Shown: in pieces, positions 25,983 through 34,116 of the stretch | Position numbering within the stretch: position 1 is the first letter of the stretch | Layout: every line of letters starts with the position of its first letter | NCBI RefSeq assembly: GCF_004217095.1 | Contig: NZ_SHKO01000002.1 | Span: 620,001 to 684,000 of the forward strand | Direction of reading: 5' to 3' | DNA from: Advenella incenata | Lineage (GTDB): Bacteria; Pseudomonadota; Gammaproteobacteria; Burkholderiales; Burkholderiaceae_B | DNA: 64,000 bases | Notes under the pieces: generated by a model | Told to the model about the DNA's origin: nothing | Databases searched by the model: none | What the model saw: the letters and a program-made list of their open reading frames with translations, nothing else | Made by a program: the position numbers and the translations under genes

Positions 25983-26840
25983 ATGAAATCACTCAAATCC
26001 CTTCTGAAATCGTCGTCCTGCCTGCTTGTGCCAGGCGTTTATGATTCGTTGTCTGCCCTGATTGCAGAACAGTCCGGTTTTCAGGCTGTGTATCTTTCCG
26101 GTGCCTCAATTGCCTACACCCGGCTGGGTCGCTCCGATGTAGGCCTGACCACTTATACGGAAGTGGAGCAGACGCTCTCGCGCATTGCCGATCGCATCAG
26201 TCTGCCGGTTATTGTGGACGGTGACACCGGCTTTGGTAATGCGATGAATGTCATGCGCACGGTACGGGGTTTCGAGAAGGCCGGCGCATCCATGATTCAG
26301 CTTGAAGACCAGACATTTCCGAAACGTTGCGGTCATCTGGCAGGAAAATCGGTGATTCCTGTTTCCGAAATGTGTGGCAAGCTCAAGGCTGCGCTGGATT
26401 CGCGGCACAGCCAAGACACGCTAATTCTGGCCAGAACCGATGCCGTGGCAGTGGAAGGACTGGACGCAGCGCTGGAACGGGCCGAAGCCTATCTGGAATG
26501 TGGGGCGGATGTTCTTTTCATAGAAGCGGTGCGCTCCGAAGAACAGATGAGCCAGACTTGTGCGCGGTTCAATGGGCGGGTGCCATTGCTGGCCAATATG
26601 GTGGAGGGTGGCATGACGCCTATTCATTCGGCGAGCGATCTGGGAAAAATCGGCTTTAGCATTGTGATTTTCCCCGGCGCTGCGGCGCGCGCGGTTGCGC
26701 ATGCGCTTGAGCGCTTTTACGGCCAGTTGTACCAGAACGGTTCGACCAACGGGTCGGCGGATGCGATGCTCAATTTTGATCAGCTTAACGATTTGATTGG
26801 TACACCGTCATTGCTGGAGCAGGCTGCGCGTTACGAGTAA
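25983..26840 (+). CDS. Isocitrate lyase/PEP mutase family lyase (2,3-dimethylmalate or methylisocitrate lyase-like)
   Basis: A 285-residue alpha/beta-barrel lyase. Mg-binding residues are in IVDGDTGFGN (Asp79, Asp81). The flexible gate QLEDQTFPKRCGH carries the catalytic Cys116, the mark of true C-C lyases rather than PEP mutases. Known relatives cleave methylisocitrate, dimethylmalate or oxaloacetate. Downstream of a DmdAB-like dehydratase, it would cleave the hydrated acid to two ketones/acids such as pyruvate and propionate. The 190 bases between it and the small subunit gene hold a 62-codon open frame (25788-25976) that I do not consider real. Confidence 0.86.
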   Translation: MKSLKSLLKSSSCLLVPGVYDSLSALIAEQSGFQAVYLSGASIAYTRLGRSDVGLTTYTEVEQTLSRIADRISLPVIVDGDTGFGNAMNVMRTVRGFEKAGASMIQLEDQTFPKRCGHLAGKSVIPVSEMCGKLKAALDSRHSQDTLILARTDAVAVEGLDAALERAEAYLECGADVLFIEAVRSEEQMSQTCARFNGRVPLLANMVEGGMTPIHSASDLGKIGFSIVIFPGAAARAVAHALERFYGQLYQNGSTNGSADAMLNFDQLNDLIGTPSLLEQAARYE

Positions 26841-26908
26841 GCAATAGAAGTACGAGGTGGTGCGCATTTATACGAAAGCGGTTGCGCATGAAGGGGGCAA
26901 TAATCCAA

Positions 26909-27679
26909 CTACGCCTGCGTGTCGTTCACAATCCAGCCGTCGATTCCCTTGGAGCGTTTATTCGATAGCGCCATGCGATACTCGAAGCGTTCCGGGTTAT
27001 AGACTGCAATCAGATATTCAACCGGGCGTCCCTGTGTATCGCGGGTTAACCGTTTGATGCATAGCAGCGGCGATGAGATACCCACATCCAGCGCATCTGC
27101 GTGATGGGCGTCGGCCGCCGTTGCGGTAAAGGACTGTTCGGCCGAACCAAGCTTGATACCCAATCCTTTCAAGAGCGCCTGCAAGGGCTGCTGAGTCATA
27201 TCGTCTTTGGTATAGCGCCGCCCGATATCCTCGGGTACATAGGTGATCAGATAGGAAAAGGGCTTGTCGTCGTGATAGCGCACGCGGATGGCTTTTTGCA
27301 CTTTGCTATTGGCGGGCAATTCCAGTTGATGTGCGGCCAACTGGCTGGCAGTTTCATATTCAAAACTGAGCAGGCGCACCTGGGTGCCCGAACCCATTTT
27401 ATTCAAATGGGCGACCAGCTTGTTGATATCTGCCGACAGAGGCTGTGTGGCAACATTGCGCGGCAGGGGAAAGGTTCCTGAACCCTGGCGTCGCTCTACC
27501 AGGCCTTCGCTTTGCAGCAGGTCCAGGGAGCGGCGGATGGTCAGGCGCGACACCTGGTAGGTCTCTGCCAGTACGTTTTCTCCCGGCATCGCCTCCTGAT
27601 GGTCATACTGACCATTTTCTATCGCCTGTTTGAGCAGGCGGTATATTTTGTAGTAGCGAGGCGTGGGATTATCAATCAT
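26909..27679 (-). CDS. GntR-family regulator, HutC subfamily (UTRA domain)
   Basis: A 256-residue regulator with an N-terminal winged helix (PRYYKIYRLLKQAIENG, then ENVLAETYQVSRLTIRRSLD) and a C-terminal UTRA effector domain (QKAIRVRYHDDKPFSYLITY, then LLCIKRLTRDTQGRPVEYLI). It is downstream of the Bug receptor gene by eight bases, so both are in one transcript; no separate ribosome site is clear. The identical operators in front of the receptor gene and the facing hydro-lyase operon make it the likely shared repressor. Confidence 0.9.
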   Translation of the reverse strand: MIDNPTPRYYKIYRLLKQAIENGQYDHQEAMPGENVLAETYQVSRLTIRRSLDLLQSEGLVERRQGSGTFPLPRNVATQPLSADINKLVAHLNKMGSGTQVRLLSFEYETASQLAAHQLELPANSKVQKAIRVRYHDDKPFSYLITYVPEDIGRRYTKDDMTQQPLQALLKGLGIKLGSAEQSFTATAADAHHADALDVGISSPLLCIKRLTRDTQGRPVEYLIAVYNPERFEYRMALSNKRSKGIDGWIVNDTQA

Positions 27680-27687
27680 AGGGGCAG

Positions 27688-28653
27688 TCAGTCGGCAGTT
27701 ACTCCGGTGAATTTTACGACGTCGGCGTAGCGTTTAATGTCCTCGGACACAAACCGGGCAAATTCCTCTGGCGTGCTGGTAACCACGGTACCGCCTTCGG
27801 GCTCAATCATTTTCACAAAATTCTCGTGCTGTGCACCTTCTACAGCGGCCTTATTCAACTGCGTCAGGCGCTCTTTGGACATGCCGGCTGGCCCGAACAT
27901 GCCGAACCAGGCTTTGGAAGAAAATCCTTTGACTGTGTCACCGATAGGCGGTGCTGACGGGAACTGTTTCATTGGTTCAGGACTGGTTACGCCGAGAATC
28001 TTGATGCGCTCGCCGCCGGCCAGCGGCATTACGTTGACAGCACTGGCAAACATCAGATCCACCTGTTCACCCACTACATCCTGTATGGCGGGCGATGTAC
28101 CTTTGTATGGTACGGTCAGGCCTTTGATCTTGGCGCCCATCTCGAAGCTGGCCGTGGCCATATGCAGGGAAGAGCCCATGCCGCCTATCGCAAAAGAGTA
28201 TTTGCCTGGCTCTTTTTTGGCCATGTCGATCAGTGAGGCCACATCCGATGCCGGGAAATTTTTGCGGGCGATCAGTACGCTGGGCACTTCGGCGAGCATG
28301 GTGATGGGCGTGAAATCTTTTTCCGGGTCGAACGGCAGCTTTCTGTAAAGCGTCGCATTAACCGTAAAACTGGTGAAGCTGATCAAAAGCGTATTGCCAT
28401 CCTTGGGAGCGCGGGCAACGGCATCGGCGGCGATATTTCCGCCGGCGCCTGGCCGGTTCTCGACGATCACGGTTTGTCCAAGAATACCGCTCATTTCCTG
28501 GGCAATCCCGCGGGCAACGCGGTCGGTGGTACCCCCGGGCGTTGCGCCCACGACCAGTTTAAGCGGCGGTTTGTCTGCGGCGTAGGCGGCAAAGCCGGTC
28601 GTGCAGCCAAGTACGACGGCGAGCAGGCCAGCACGTAAATAGGATTGGTGCAT
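27688..28653 (-). CDS. Bug/TctC-family periplasmic solute receptor
   Basis: A 321-residue extracytoplasmic binding protein of the tripartite-tricarboxylate family. It has a signal peptide (GLLAVVLGCTTGFAAYA). The loop LVVGATPGGTTDRVARGIA and the segment VIVENRPGAGGNIAADAVA are the two carboxylate-binding loops typical of Bug proteins. AGAGGAG lies before ATG 28653. Co-transcribed with the GntR regulator. It probably captures the carboxylic acid consumed by the facing LeuCD-like/lyase operon. Confidence 0.92.
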   Translation of the reverse strand: MHQSYLRAGLLAVVLGCTTGFAAYAADKPPLKLVVGATPGGTTDRVARGIAQEMSGILGQTVIVENRPGAGGNIAADAVARAPKDGNTLLISFTSFTVNATLYRKLPFDPEKDFTPITMLAEVPSVLIARKNFPASDVASLIDMAKKEPGKYSFAIGGMGSSLHMATASFEMGAKIKGLTVPYKGTSPAIQDVVGEQVDLMFASAVNVMPLAGGERIKILGVTSPEPMKQFPSAPPIGDTVKGFSSKAWFGMFGPAGMSKERLTQLNKAAVEGAQHENFVKMIEPEGGTVVTSTPEEFARFVSEDIKRYADVVKFTGVTAD

Positions 28654-29056
28654 GCAAAGTCTCCTCTAATTATATGCATGTAAAGAACGTATTAAATCAT
28701 ATAGATGTACTGATGACAATACAAGTGAAATATAAACTGGAAGAGCGCAGGAAGTAATATTTCACTTTTTAGGGTAGCGCCCATGTTGCACATATCCAAT
28801 TGCTGGACCTGTCATGGTGTGTATGGCCTGTTTTGCTGGTGCATTAGGGCGGGGTCTATATCACTCTGACTATCTTCTGGTAACAGAATGGTTCGTCATA
28901 TATTCACCTATACTGTAAAAAAATATTCTTTTAATATGACAGGTGATTCGGAGACAACATGTGGAGTTCGCATTATGCCGTTCGGCAACGCTGCCGTATC
29001 CCATTTTCGGTGTGTGCTGCCGGTAACCGGCTATTGGCAATAAAAAGGGTCCTAAC
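28654..29056. other. Divergent intergenic region between Bug receptor and LysR gene
   Basis: About 400 bases. The left end holds the operator-promoter described at 28696-28728. The remainder (28730-29050) should contain the LysR promoter; I see no clear hexamers or gene. A minus-strand open frame (28870-29154) overlaps the LysR start and is not supported. Confidence 0.45.
28696..28728 (-). promoter_or_regulatory. Promoter with embedded GntR-type operator for Bug receptor-GntR transcript
   Basis: Read on the minus strand: a TTGTAT -35, 17 bases, then TATGAT at 28701-28696 as -10. The operator TGTATT-N6-AGTACA occupies 28723-28706. The context ACTTGTATTGT....AGTACATCT is the same as at 23934-23957, including position relative to the -10 element. 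Only the six spacer bases differ much. Confidence 0.72.
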
Positions 29057-30010
29057 ATGATGCCGGCAAGCAAATCAAACCGATCCAGTACTTTGCGCTT
29101 TGACTTGCTGGAGCTCGAGACCTTCCTGGCCGTTGTCGATTGTGGCAGTTTCAATGCCGCTGCAACCAGATTGCATATCTCTCAGCCGGCGGTGACGCAG
29201 CGAGTGCAGCGATTGGAAGCCGTTTTACACACCCGCCTGCTCACGCGCACGACGCGGCGCATGGAGCCCACTGAAGCAGGAAAAAAACTCTATGAAAAGG
29301 CCACCATCGCTTTGCACGATTTGCGCAATCTGCTGGACGATTTTCAAGCCGAAGCAGAGCAGGGCAAGCGACGCCTGGTCGTTGCTGCATCGCCTATTAT
29401 CGCAGCGCAATCGCTGCCGTCGATCATCCAGCGATTTACCCGCCGGCATGCCCATGTAGATGTGCACATCAAAGACATGCAGCATGACGAAATTCTTGCC
29501 GCCATCCATAGCGCAGATGCGGATCTGGGCGTGGTGGCGTTTGAAGGTGATCCTGCCATGTTTACCTTTGAACCCCTGGGAGAGGACGAAATGGTTGTTG
29601 TGGTCCCGACGGATCATCCGTTGGCGTTATCACAACCGGCGACGCTGGCCTCGCTGAGTGGTTACCCCTTGCTGTTGCTGCAGCAATACGATCGCATTCA
29701 AAGCCAAATTGCAAACGCCATGCGTGAGCAGGGATTGAGAGGCCGGTTCGCGCCGCGTTTGACAAATCTGACAACGTTGCTTGCGATGCTGGACTCGGGC
29801 CATGGCGTCGCGTTGTTACCCCGCTCAATGGCGCAAACCAATGTACAGCGTCCGCGCACCATTCTATCTTTGCCAGAGCTGCATCTGACCCGCTGTTTCG
29901 GTATTCTGCTTTCTCGAAAACATATGCCCACCATGTGCGCCCAGCACTTTTGCGATCAACTGCGAGAAGATTTTGCCGCCACGCTTGGTCCACCATCCGG
30001 GGCCAAATGA
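29057..30010 (+). CDS. LysR-family transcriptional regulator
   Basis: A 317-residue LysR protein. The helix-turn-helix reads LETFLAVVDCGSFNAAATRL followed by ISQPAVTQRVQRLEAVLHTR. The effector domain has the GHGVALLPRSMAQ saturation turn. AAAGGG lies before ATG 29057. A hairpin ends the gene, and the flavin reductase operon starts 115 bases downstream on the same strand. This suggests it could regulate that operon, although LysR targets are more often divergent. Confidence 0.9.
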   Translation: MMPASKSNRSSTLRFDLLELETFLAVVDCGSFNAAATRLHISQPAVTQRVQRLEAVLHTRLLTRTTRRMEPTEAGKKLYEKATIALHDLRNLLDDFQAEAEQGKRRLVVAASPIIAAQSLPSIIQRFTRRHAHVDVHIKDMQHDEILAAIHSADADLGVVAFEGDPAMFTFEPLGEDEMVVVVPTDHPLALSQPATLASLSGYPLLLLQQYDRIQSQIANAMREQGLRGRFAPRLTNLTTLLAMLDSGHGVALLPRSMAQTNVQRPRTILSLPELHLTRCFGILLSRKHMPTMCAQHFCDQLREDFAATLGPPSGAK

Positions 30011-30020
30011 GAGCCGGATG
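29994..30020 (+). terminator. Hairpin at the end of the LysR gene
   Basis: CATCCGG (29994-30000) pairs with CCGGATG (30014-30020) across a 13-base loop and is followed by ATTATTTC. It overlaps the LysR stop codon. Modest stem, so terminator function is likely but not sure. Confidence 0.45.
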
Positions 30021-30125
30021 ATTATTTCATATGGCTTATAAATGTATTAATAATTAGAAATTGTTCTCCGGTGGTGTGCGCTATAGACTGAATCTGTCTG
30101 TATATGCATCACAGGAGAAACTGGC

Positions 30126-31139
30126 TTGAACACTTACGAATCTGCATCTAAAGCCCAGGCAGGAGCGCCTGCTGCACAGCCAGCTCAAGCGACGGAATTT
30201 GATCATAAGGAATTTCGCCATGCCCTCGGGTGCTTTCCTACAGGAGTGGCCATTATTTCCACGCTCGATGGAAAGGGAAAAGCTTGCGGACTGACTTGTA
30301 ATTCATTCAGTTCCGTATCGCTGGATCCGCCTCTGGTGCTGTGGAGCCTGCGCAAAAAAAGCAGCTCGATCGATGTCTTTCGCAATACCGGCGCGTTCGC
30401 GATTAATGTCCTGGCAGGCGATCAGGGCGCGTTGTCCGGACGGTTCGCCACTTCGGCCATCACCGATAAGTTCGAGGGGATGGCGTTTAGCAGCGGTTAT
30501 GCAGGTGTGCCGTTGATTGACGATTGTGTTGCCCGGTTTCACTGCAGCATGCATCAACAGCATGACGCAGGTGATCACATTATCTTTATCGGACGGGTCG
30601 AGCGCTTTGAACGGGTGCGTGAAGACGACCCGCTGGTATTTTGCAAAGGCGCGTACATGATGGTGACCCAATCCTTGCGAGAACTTGCCGCTAAAGGGAC
30701 GATCGGACCGGCCAAACTGCTCGAGGCAAGACGGTTGGTATATATCGGCATGGCCCGGCTTGCCTGCACCAATGCGGCAAACGAGGATTTTGCGGCCATT
30801 GAACTTACTTTGCAGCAAATGCAGGACCAGATTGATGCCGGTAATATGCTGCAGCGAGCCCGGCTGGCTATCCGGTTTTTCGACCAGATCGCCGCGGCGG
30901 CACATAACGAGGTCATAGCAGTGGTGGCGCAGTCACTGACCACGCTGCTGCAATTGAGCGTCAATGAATATCACAAGTCCGATAAGGTGGGCACGCTGTA
31001 CCGCCCGGAGCTCGACCCGTTAAGGTGGGAGATGCTGGCTGCCCTGAAAGGCCGGGACAAGACCGCGGTGGAAAACGCAGTAAGCCACTATCTTGATTAT
31101 GTTTCTCAGGCAAAGCTGATGGCGCCCTTGTCAGTCTGA
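30126..31139 (+). CDS. Flavin reductase fused to an FCD ligand-sensing domain
   Basis: A 337-residue protein. Residues about 25-185 are a flavin-reductase (FMN-binding split barrel) domain: FRHALGCFPTGVAIIST, CNSFSSVSLDPPLVLWSLRK, then DDPLVFCKGAYM. Residues about 200-335 look like the FCD all-helical ligand domain normally attached to GntR regulators (ARRLVYIGMARLACTNAA, FFDQIAAAAHNEVIAVVAQS, ALKGRDKTAVENAVSHYLDY), yet no DNA-binding domain exists. The start is TTG 30126 after ACAGGAG; no better start is in frame. It would supply reduced FMN to the monooxygenase at 34117, with the FCD domain perhaps sensing the substrate, as the MarR-like domain does in the Acinetobacter HPAH reductase. Confidence 0.85.
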   Translation: MNTYESASKAQAGAPAAQPAQATEFDHKEFRHALGCFPTGVAIISTLDGKGKACGLTCNSFSSVSLDPPLVLWSLRKKSSSIDVFRNTGAFAINVLAGDQGALSGRFATSAITDKFEGMAFSSGYAGVPLIDDCVARFHCSMHQQHDAGDHIIFIGRVERFERVREDDPLVFCKGAYMMVTQSLRELAAKGTIGPAKLLEARRLVYIGMARLACTNAANEDFAAIELTLQQMQDQIDAGNMLQRARLAIRFFDQIAAAAHNEVIAVVAQSLTTLLQLSVNEYHKSDKVGTLYRPELDPLRWEMLAALKGRDKTAVENAVSHYLDYVSQAKLMAPLSV

Positions 31140-31147
31140 AAAGGGCG
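31123..31147 (+). terminator. Weak hairpin at the end of the reductase gene
   Basis: CGCCCTT (31123-31129) and AAGGGCG (31141-31147) form a 7-base stem with an 11-base loop spanning the stop codon, followed by TCTCTGTCTTG. It may attenuate transcription into the downstream genes. Confidence 0.35.
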
Positions 31148-31288
31148 TCTCTGTCTTGAAGATGATCATAGTTGCAATTTCAGTTGTTCAGTTGTAATAA
31201 CACTGCCGGATTCCCGGTGCCTTGTTGGCACGGTGGGGGAGGCAGTCCCATATCCAAAAATACATAAATGACATTGGAGACAAGGAAA

Positions 31289-32272
31289 ATGAAAGTGTGG
31301 CCATTCAATAAATTGCTCATTTCTGTCGCCGCGGTTGCTTCTGTGGCGCTGGCGGGCGTCACGACAACCGCCCAGGCAGAGAAGTTTCCCAGCAAGCCAA
31401 TTCGTATTATTGTGCCTTATGGCGCCGGCGGTGGTTCCGATTATCTTGTACGCAAATTGTCCGATAAGCTTTCCCAGCGGCTGGGACAGACCGTGATTGT
31501 TGAAAACAGGCCAGGTGCCGATGGCATTATCGGCACTAATATGGTTGCGCGCGCGGCACCTGACGGGTACACCTATCTTGTCGCGGTGGGAACACATCTG
31601 CTTAATCCACTCGTGCACAAGAATTTGCCCTATGACACGTTCACCGATCTGACGGGAGTGACGTTAATCGCGCGTTCCCCCTTGCTCTTTTCTGCCAACG
31701 AGGCCATTGCGGCCAAAGATATGAAGGATTTTGTTGCGCTCTCACGCGCCAATCCGGGCAAATACTCCATAGCCAATTCCGAAAAATTCACCATGATGTT
31801 GGTGAAAATGCTGGCGGACAGCCAGAAAATGGACATCGTGCACGTGCCTTACAAAGGGAGCGGTCCACTTCTGGTCGATGCTGCCGGCGGCGCCGTGTCT
31901 ATTGCGTCTTCAAGCATTGCGGCCGCTATTCCTTATCTGAAATCAAAACGGCTACATCCACTGGCGGTGACCGGATTGGAGCGCTCATCCGCGTTGCCCG
32001 AGGTCCCGACGTTGAAGGAGTTGGGCTTGGGAGATTTTGACTATTACGTCACCTACGGCTTGTATGCCCCTGCCAACACCCCGCGGGCCGCGCTTGAGCG
32101 CATGCGCCAGGAAGTCAAGGCCGTGACATCTGATCCAGAGATGAAGACCGCACTGGCTTCCCAGGCTGCAGAGCCCGTTGCCAATGGCGTTGACGAATTT
32201 AACGCGGATCAGGCGGAGTACTTCCAGCGGATCAAGGCGCTGGCCGCCAAATTCAATATCACGCCTGAATAG
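31289..32272 (+). CDS. Bug/TctC-family periplasmic solute receptor
   Basis: A 327-residue receptor with signal peptide (LISVAAVASVALAGVTTTAQA). It has the family loops IRIIVPYGAGGGSDYLVRKL and VIVENRPGADGIIGTNMVA. ATG 31289 follows GGAGACAAGGAAA; the frame also opens at 31268 without support. It lies between the flavin reductase-FCD gene and the AtuA-like gene and likely binds the carboxylate degraded by this operon. Confidence 0.91.
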   Translation: MKVWPFNKLLISVAAVASVALAGVTTTAQAEKFPSKPIRIIVPYGAGGGSDYLVRKLSDKLSQRLGQTVIVENRPGADGIIGTNMVARAAPDGYTYLVAVGTHLLNPLVHKNLPYDTFTDLTGVTLIARSPLLFSANEAIAAKDMKDFVALSRANPGKYSIANSEKFTMMLVKMLADSQKMDIVHVPYKGSGPLLVDAAGGAVSIASSSIAAAIPYLKSKRLHPLAVTGLERSSALPEVPTLKELGLGDFDYYVTYGLYAPANTPRAALERMRQEVKAVTSDPEMKTALASQAAEPVANGVDEFNADQAEYFQRIKALAAKFNITPE

Positions 32273-32385
32273 ACGCGGATCGCCGCAGGAGATAGTTATA
32301 TGTATGCCAATGCTAGGTATTGCCATAGTGGATTAAAGGAGAAGGATATGCAGGTAGCAGGAACGACAAGAGAAAGGAATCCATC

Positions 32386-33771
32386 ATGAGTGAGATAAGA
32401 CTGCTCTCGGCCACGCCCATACTGGGTTATGGCTTTCCCGAATCCGCGTTCGAAGCAGGGCTGGCGCAGGAGCCACACATGATCGGCGCGGATGGCGGGA
32501 GCACTGATCCTGGCCCTTATTACCTCGGATCAGGCAAGGCATTTTGTTCTCGCGTCTCCATGAAGCGGGATCTGCGTATCATGATCAGAGGGGGCGTACC
32601 TCGCGGTATTCCTGTTGTTGTGAGTACCTCGGGAGGCGCGGGGGGAGAGCCGCATCTGCAAATGATGGCGGACATTGTCCGGGAAATTGCCGCCGAGGAG
32701 CAGCTTGAGTTCAAACTGGCGCTGATCCGCTCGGAGCTGGATGAGGATTTTTTGATTCAGCGTGTTGCTGCTGACAAGGTACATGCGGTTTCAAGACAGA
32801 CGCCACTTTCTGAAGAGACGATCCGCGATGCTACGCGCATCGTCGGCCTGATGGGGCCGGAACCTTACATTCGTGCATTGGATGAAGGCGCCCAAGTGAT
32901 TCTGGCCGGCCGAAGTACGGATCCGGCTCCCTGGGCCGCGGTCGCGATTCGTGCCGGTTTGCCGCCAGCACAGGCCTGGTATGCAGGAAAAATGCTCGAA
33001 TGCGGTTCAGAGCCCGCTGTGCCAAAGCGCGAAGGTTGTCTGCTGGCGCGGATTACCGCCGAGCACGTCGACCTGGAACCGACCAACCCGAACCAGCGCT
33101 GCACCACGCTGTCGGTCGCTAATTTTGCGCTGCATGAAAATAAAAGCCCGATTCATCATCTGGAGCCGGGCGGTATGCTGGATACGTCTGACTGCAAGTT
33201 TGAGCAGATTTCGGACAGGGTTGTCAGAGTCAGCGGGATGCGCTGGCAAAACCACACCCCGTATACCGTAAAGATCGAAGGGGTGCATTGCACCGGGTAC
33301 CGCGCCATCACGATTTGCGCTTCACGGGACCCGATTCTGATTCGTGACGTCGAACAATATCTTGATATTGTGAATGCCAATATCGAAGAAAAAACCATCG
33401 CCTTTGGCGTGCAGCCAGCGCAGTACCGCATTGCAATTCGCAGCTACGGTCGAAATGGAGTGATGGGCGTGCGTGAGACGGCATCGTTTGCCGTGCCTCA
33501 TGAAATGGCATTTGTAGTTGAAGTACAGGCCGACACGCAGGATTTGGCGAACGCCGTGATCGGTATTGCGCGACTGTCCATGCTGCATTCCGATTTTCCA
33601 GGTCGGATGTGTCGGGAAGGAAATATGGCAATTCCATTCTCGCCTTCGGATATTTCACTTGGCCTGGCGTACGAATTCAGTGTTTTTCATATCGTTGAAG
33701 TAGACGATCCGAACCAGTTATTTCCTGTCGAGTACGTGCATATTGGAGCGAGCAATGACAAAAATTCGTGA
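32386..33771 (+). CDS. AtuA-like protein (DUF1446, acyclic terpene utilisation family)
   Basis: A 461-residue protein of the AtuA/DUF1446 family: LLSATPILGYGFPESAFEAG at the start, HMIGADGGSTDPGPYYLGSG, then VILAGRSTDPAPWAA. AtuA is needed for citronellol/geraniol catabolism in Pseudomonas, but its reaction is not established. In many proteobacteria a gene of this family is paired with a DUF4387 gene and a Bug receptor, as here. The end overlaps the DUF4387 gene by 17 bases, implying coupled synthesis and perhaps a complex. Start ATG 32386 is short of a strong ribosome site (AAAGGA is 11 bases away). Confidence 0.87.
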   Translation: MSEIRLLSATPILGYGFPESAFEAGLAQEPHMIGADGGSTDPGPYYLGSGKAFCSRVSMKRDLRIMIRGGVPRGIPVVVSTSGGAGGEPHLQMMADIVREIAAEEQLEFKLALIRSELDEDFLIQRVAADKVHAVSRQTPLSEETIRDATRIVGLMGPEPYIRALDEGAQVILAGRSTDPAPWAAVAIRAGLPPAQAWYAGKMLECGSEPAVPKREGCLLARITAEHVDLEPTNPNQRCTTLSVANFALHENKSPIHHLEPGGMLDTSDCKFEQISDRVVRVSGMRWQNHTPYTVKIEGVHCTGYRAITICASRDPILIRDVEQYLDIVNANIEEKTIAFGVQPAQYRIAIRSYGRNGVMGVRETASFAVPHEMAFVVEVQADTQDLANAVIGIARLSMLHSDFPGRMCREGNMAIPFSPSDISLGLAYEFSVFHIVEVDDPNQLFPVEYVHIGASNDKNS

Positions 33772-34066
33772 ACTGGCCAGCATTTGCAAAAGCAAGAATG
33801 CCGGGCCGTTTGATTTGACTATTGATGTCATGTTTGATTCGGAAGAGATGTTCGACCGCGTTGAAAGAACCGGTGTGCTCAATGCTGCCTTGTTTGCAAA
33901 GCTATACCAGGTCCCTGAGCAAGACGTTTTGTTTACGCCTTACCGCGCGGCCCGCGCCTTCAAGGCGACGTTTCCGCGTCTGATCCCGGCCGGCGCCTTT
34001 GGCGATAGCGATGTGTATGGCGCCCAGCAGCACGGACCGCTGCTGGAGGTGGACATTCCCGTATAG
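33755..34066 (+). CDS. DUF4387 family protein
   Basis: A 103-residue protein, full-length for DUF4387: IRELASICKSKNAGPFDLTI at the start and FKATFPRLIPAGAFGDSDVY near the end. It is the usual small partner of AtuA-like proteins and is sometimes fused to them. ATG 33755 follows GGAG inside the AtuA-like gene; the two frames overlap. No reaction is known. Likely an accessory subunit. Confidence 0.85.
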   Translation: MTKIRELASICKSKNAGPFDLTIDVMFDSEEMFDRVERTGVLNAALFAKLYQVPEQDVLFTPYRAARAFKATFPRLIPAGAFGDSDVYGAQQHGPLLEVDIPV

Positions 34067-34116
34067 GGAAGAGTTCACTATAGAAAATTCTTTATATCAG
34101 ACTGGAGGCATTGATT

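Noticed and set aside
28870-29154. 94-codon minus-strand frame in the LysR promoter
   Set aside because: Overlaps the LysR start and has no supporting start site or domain.
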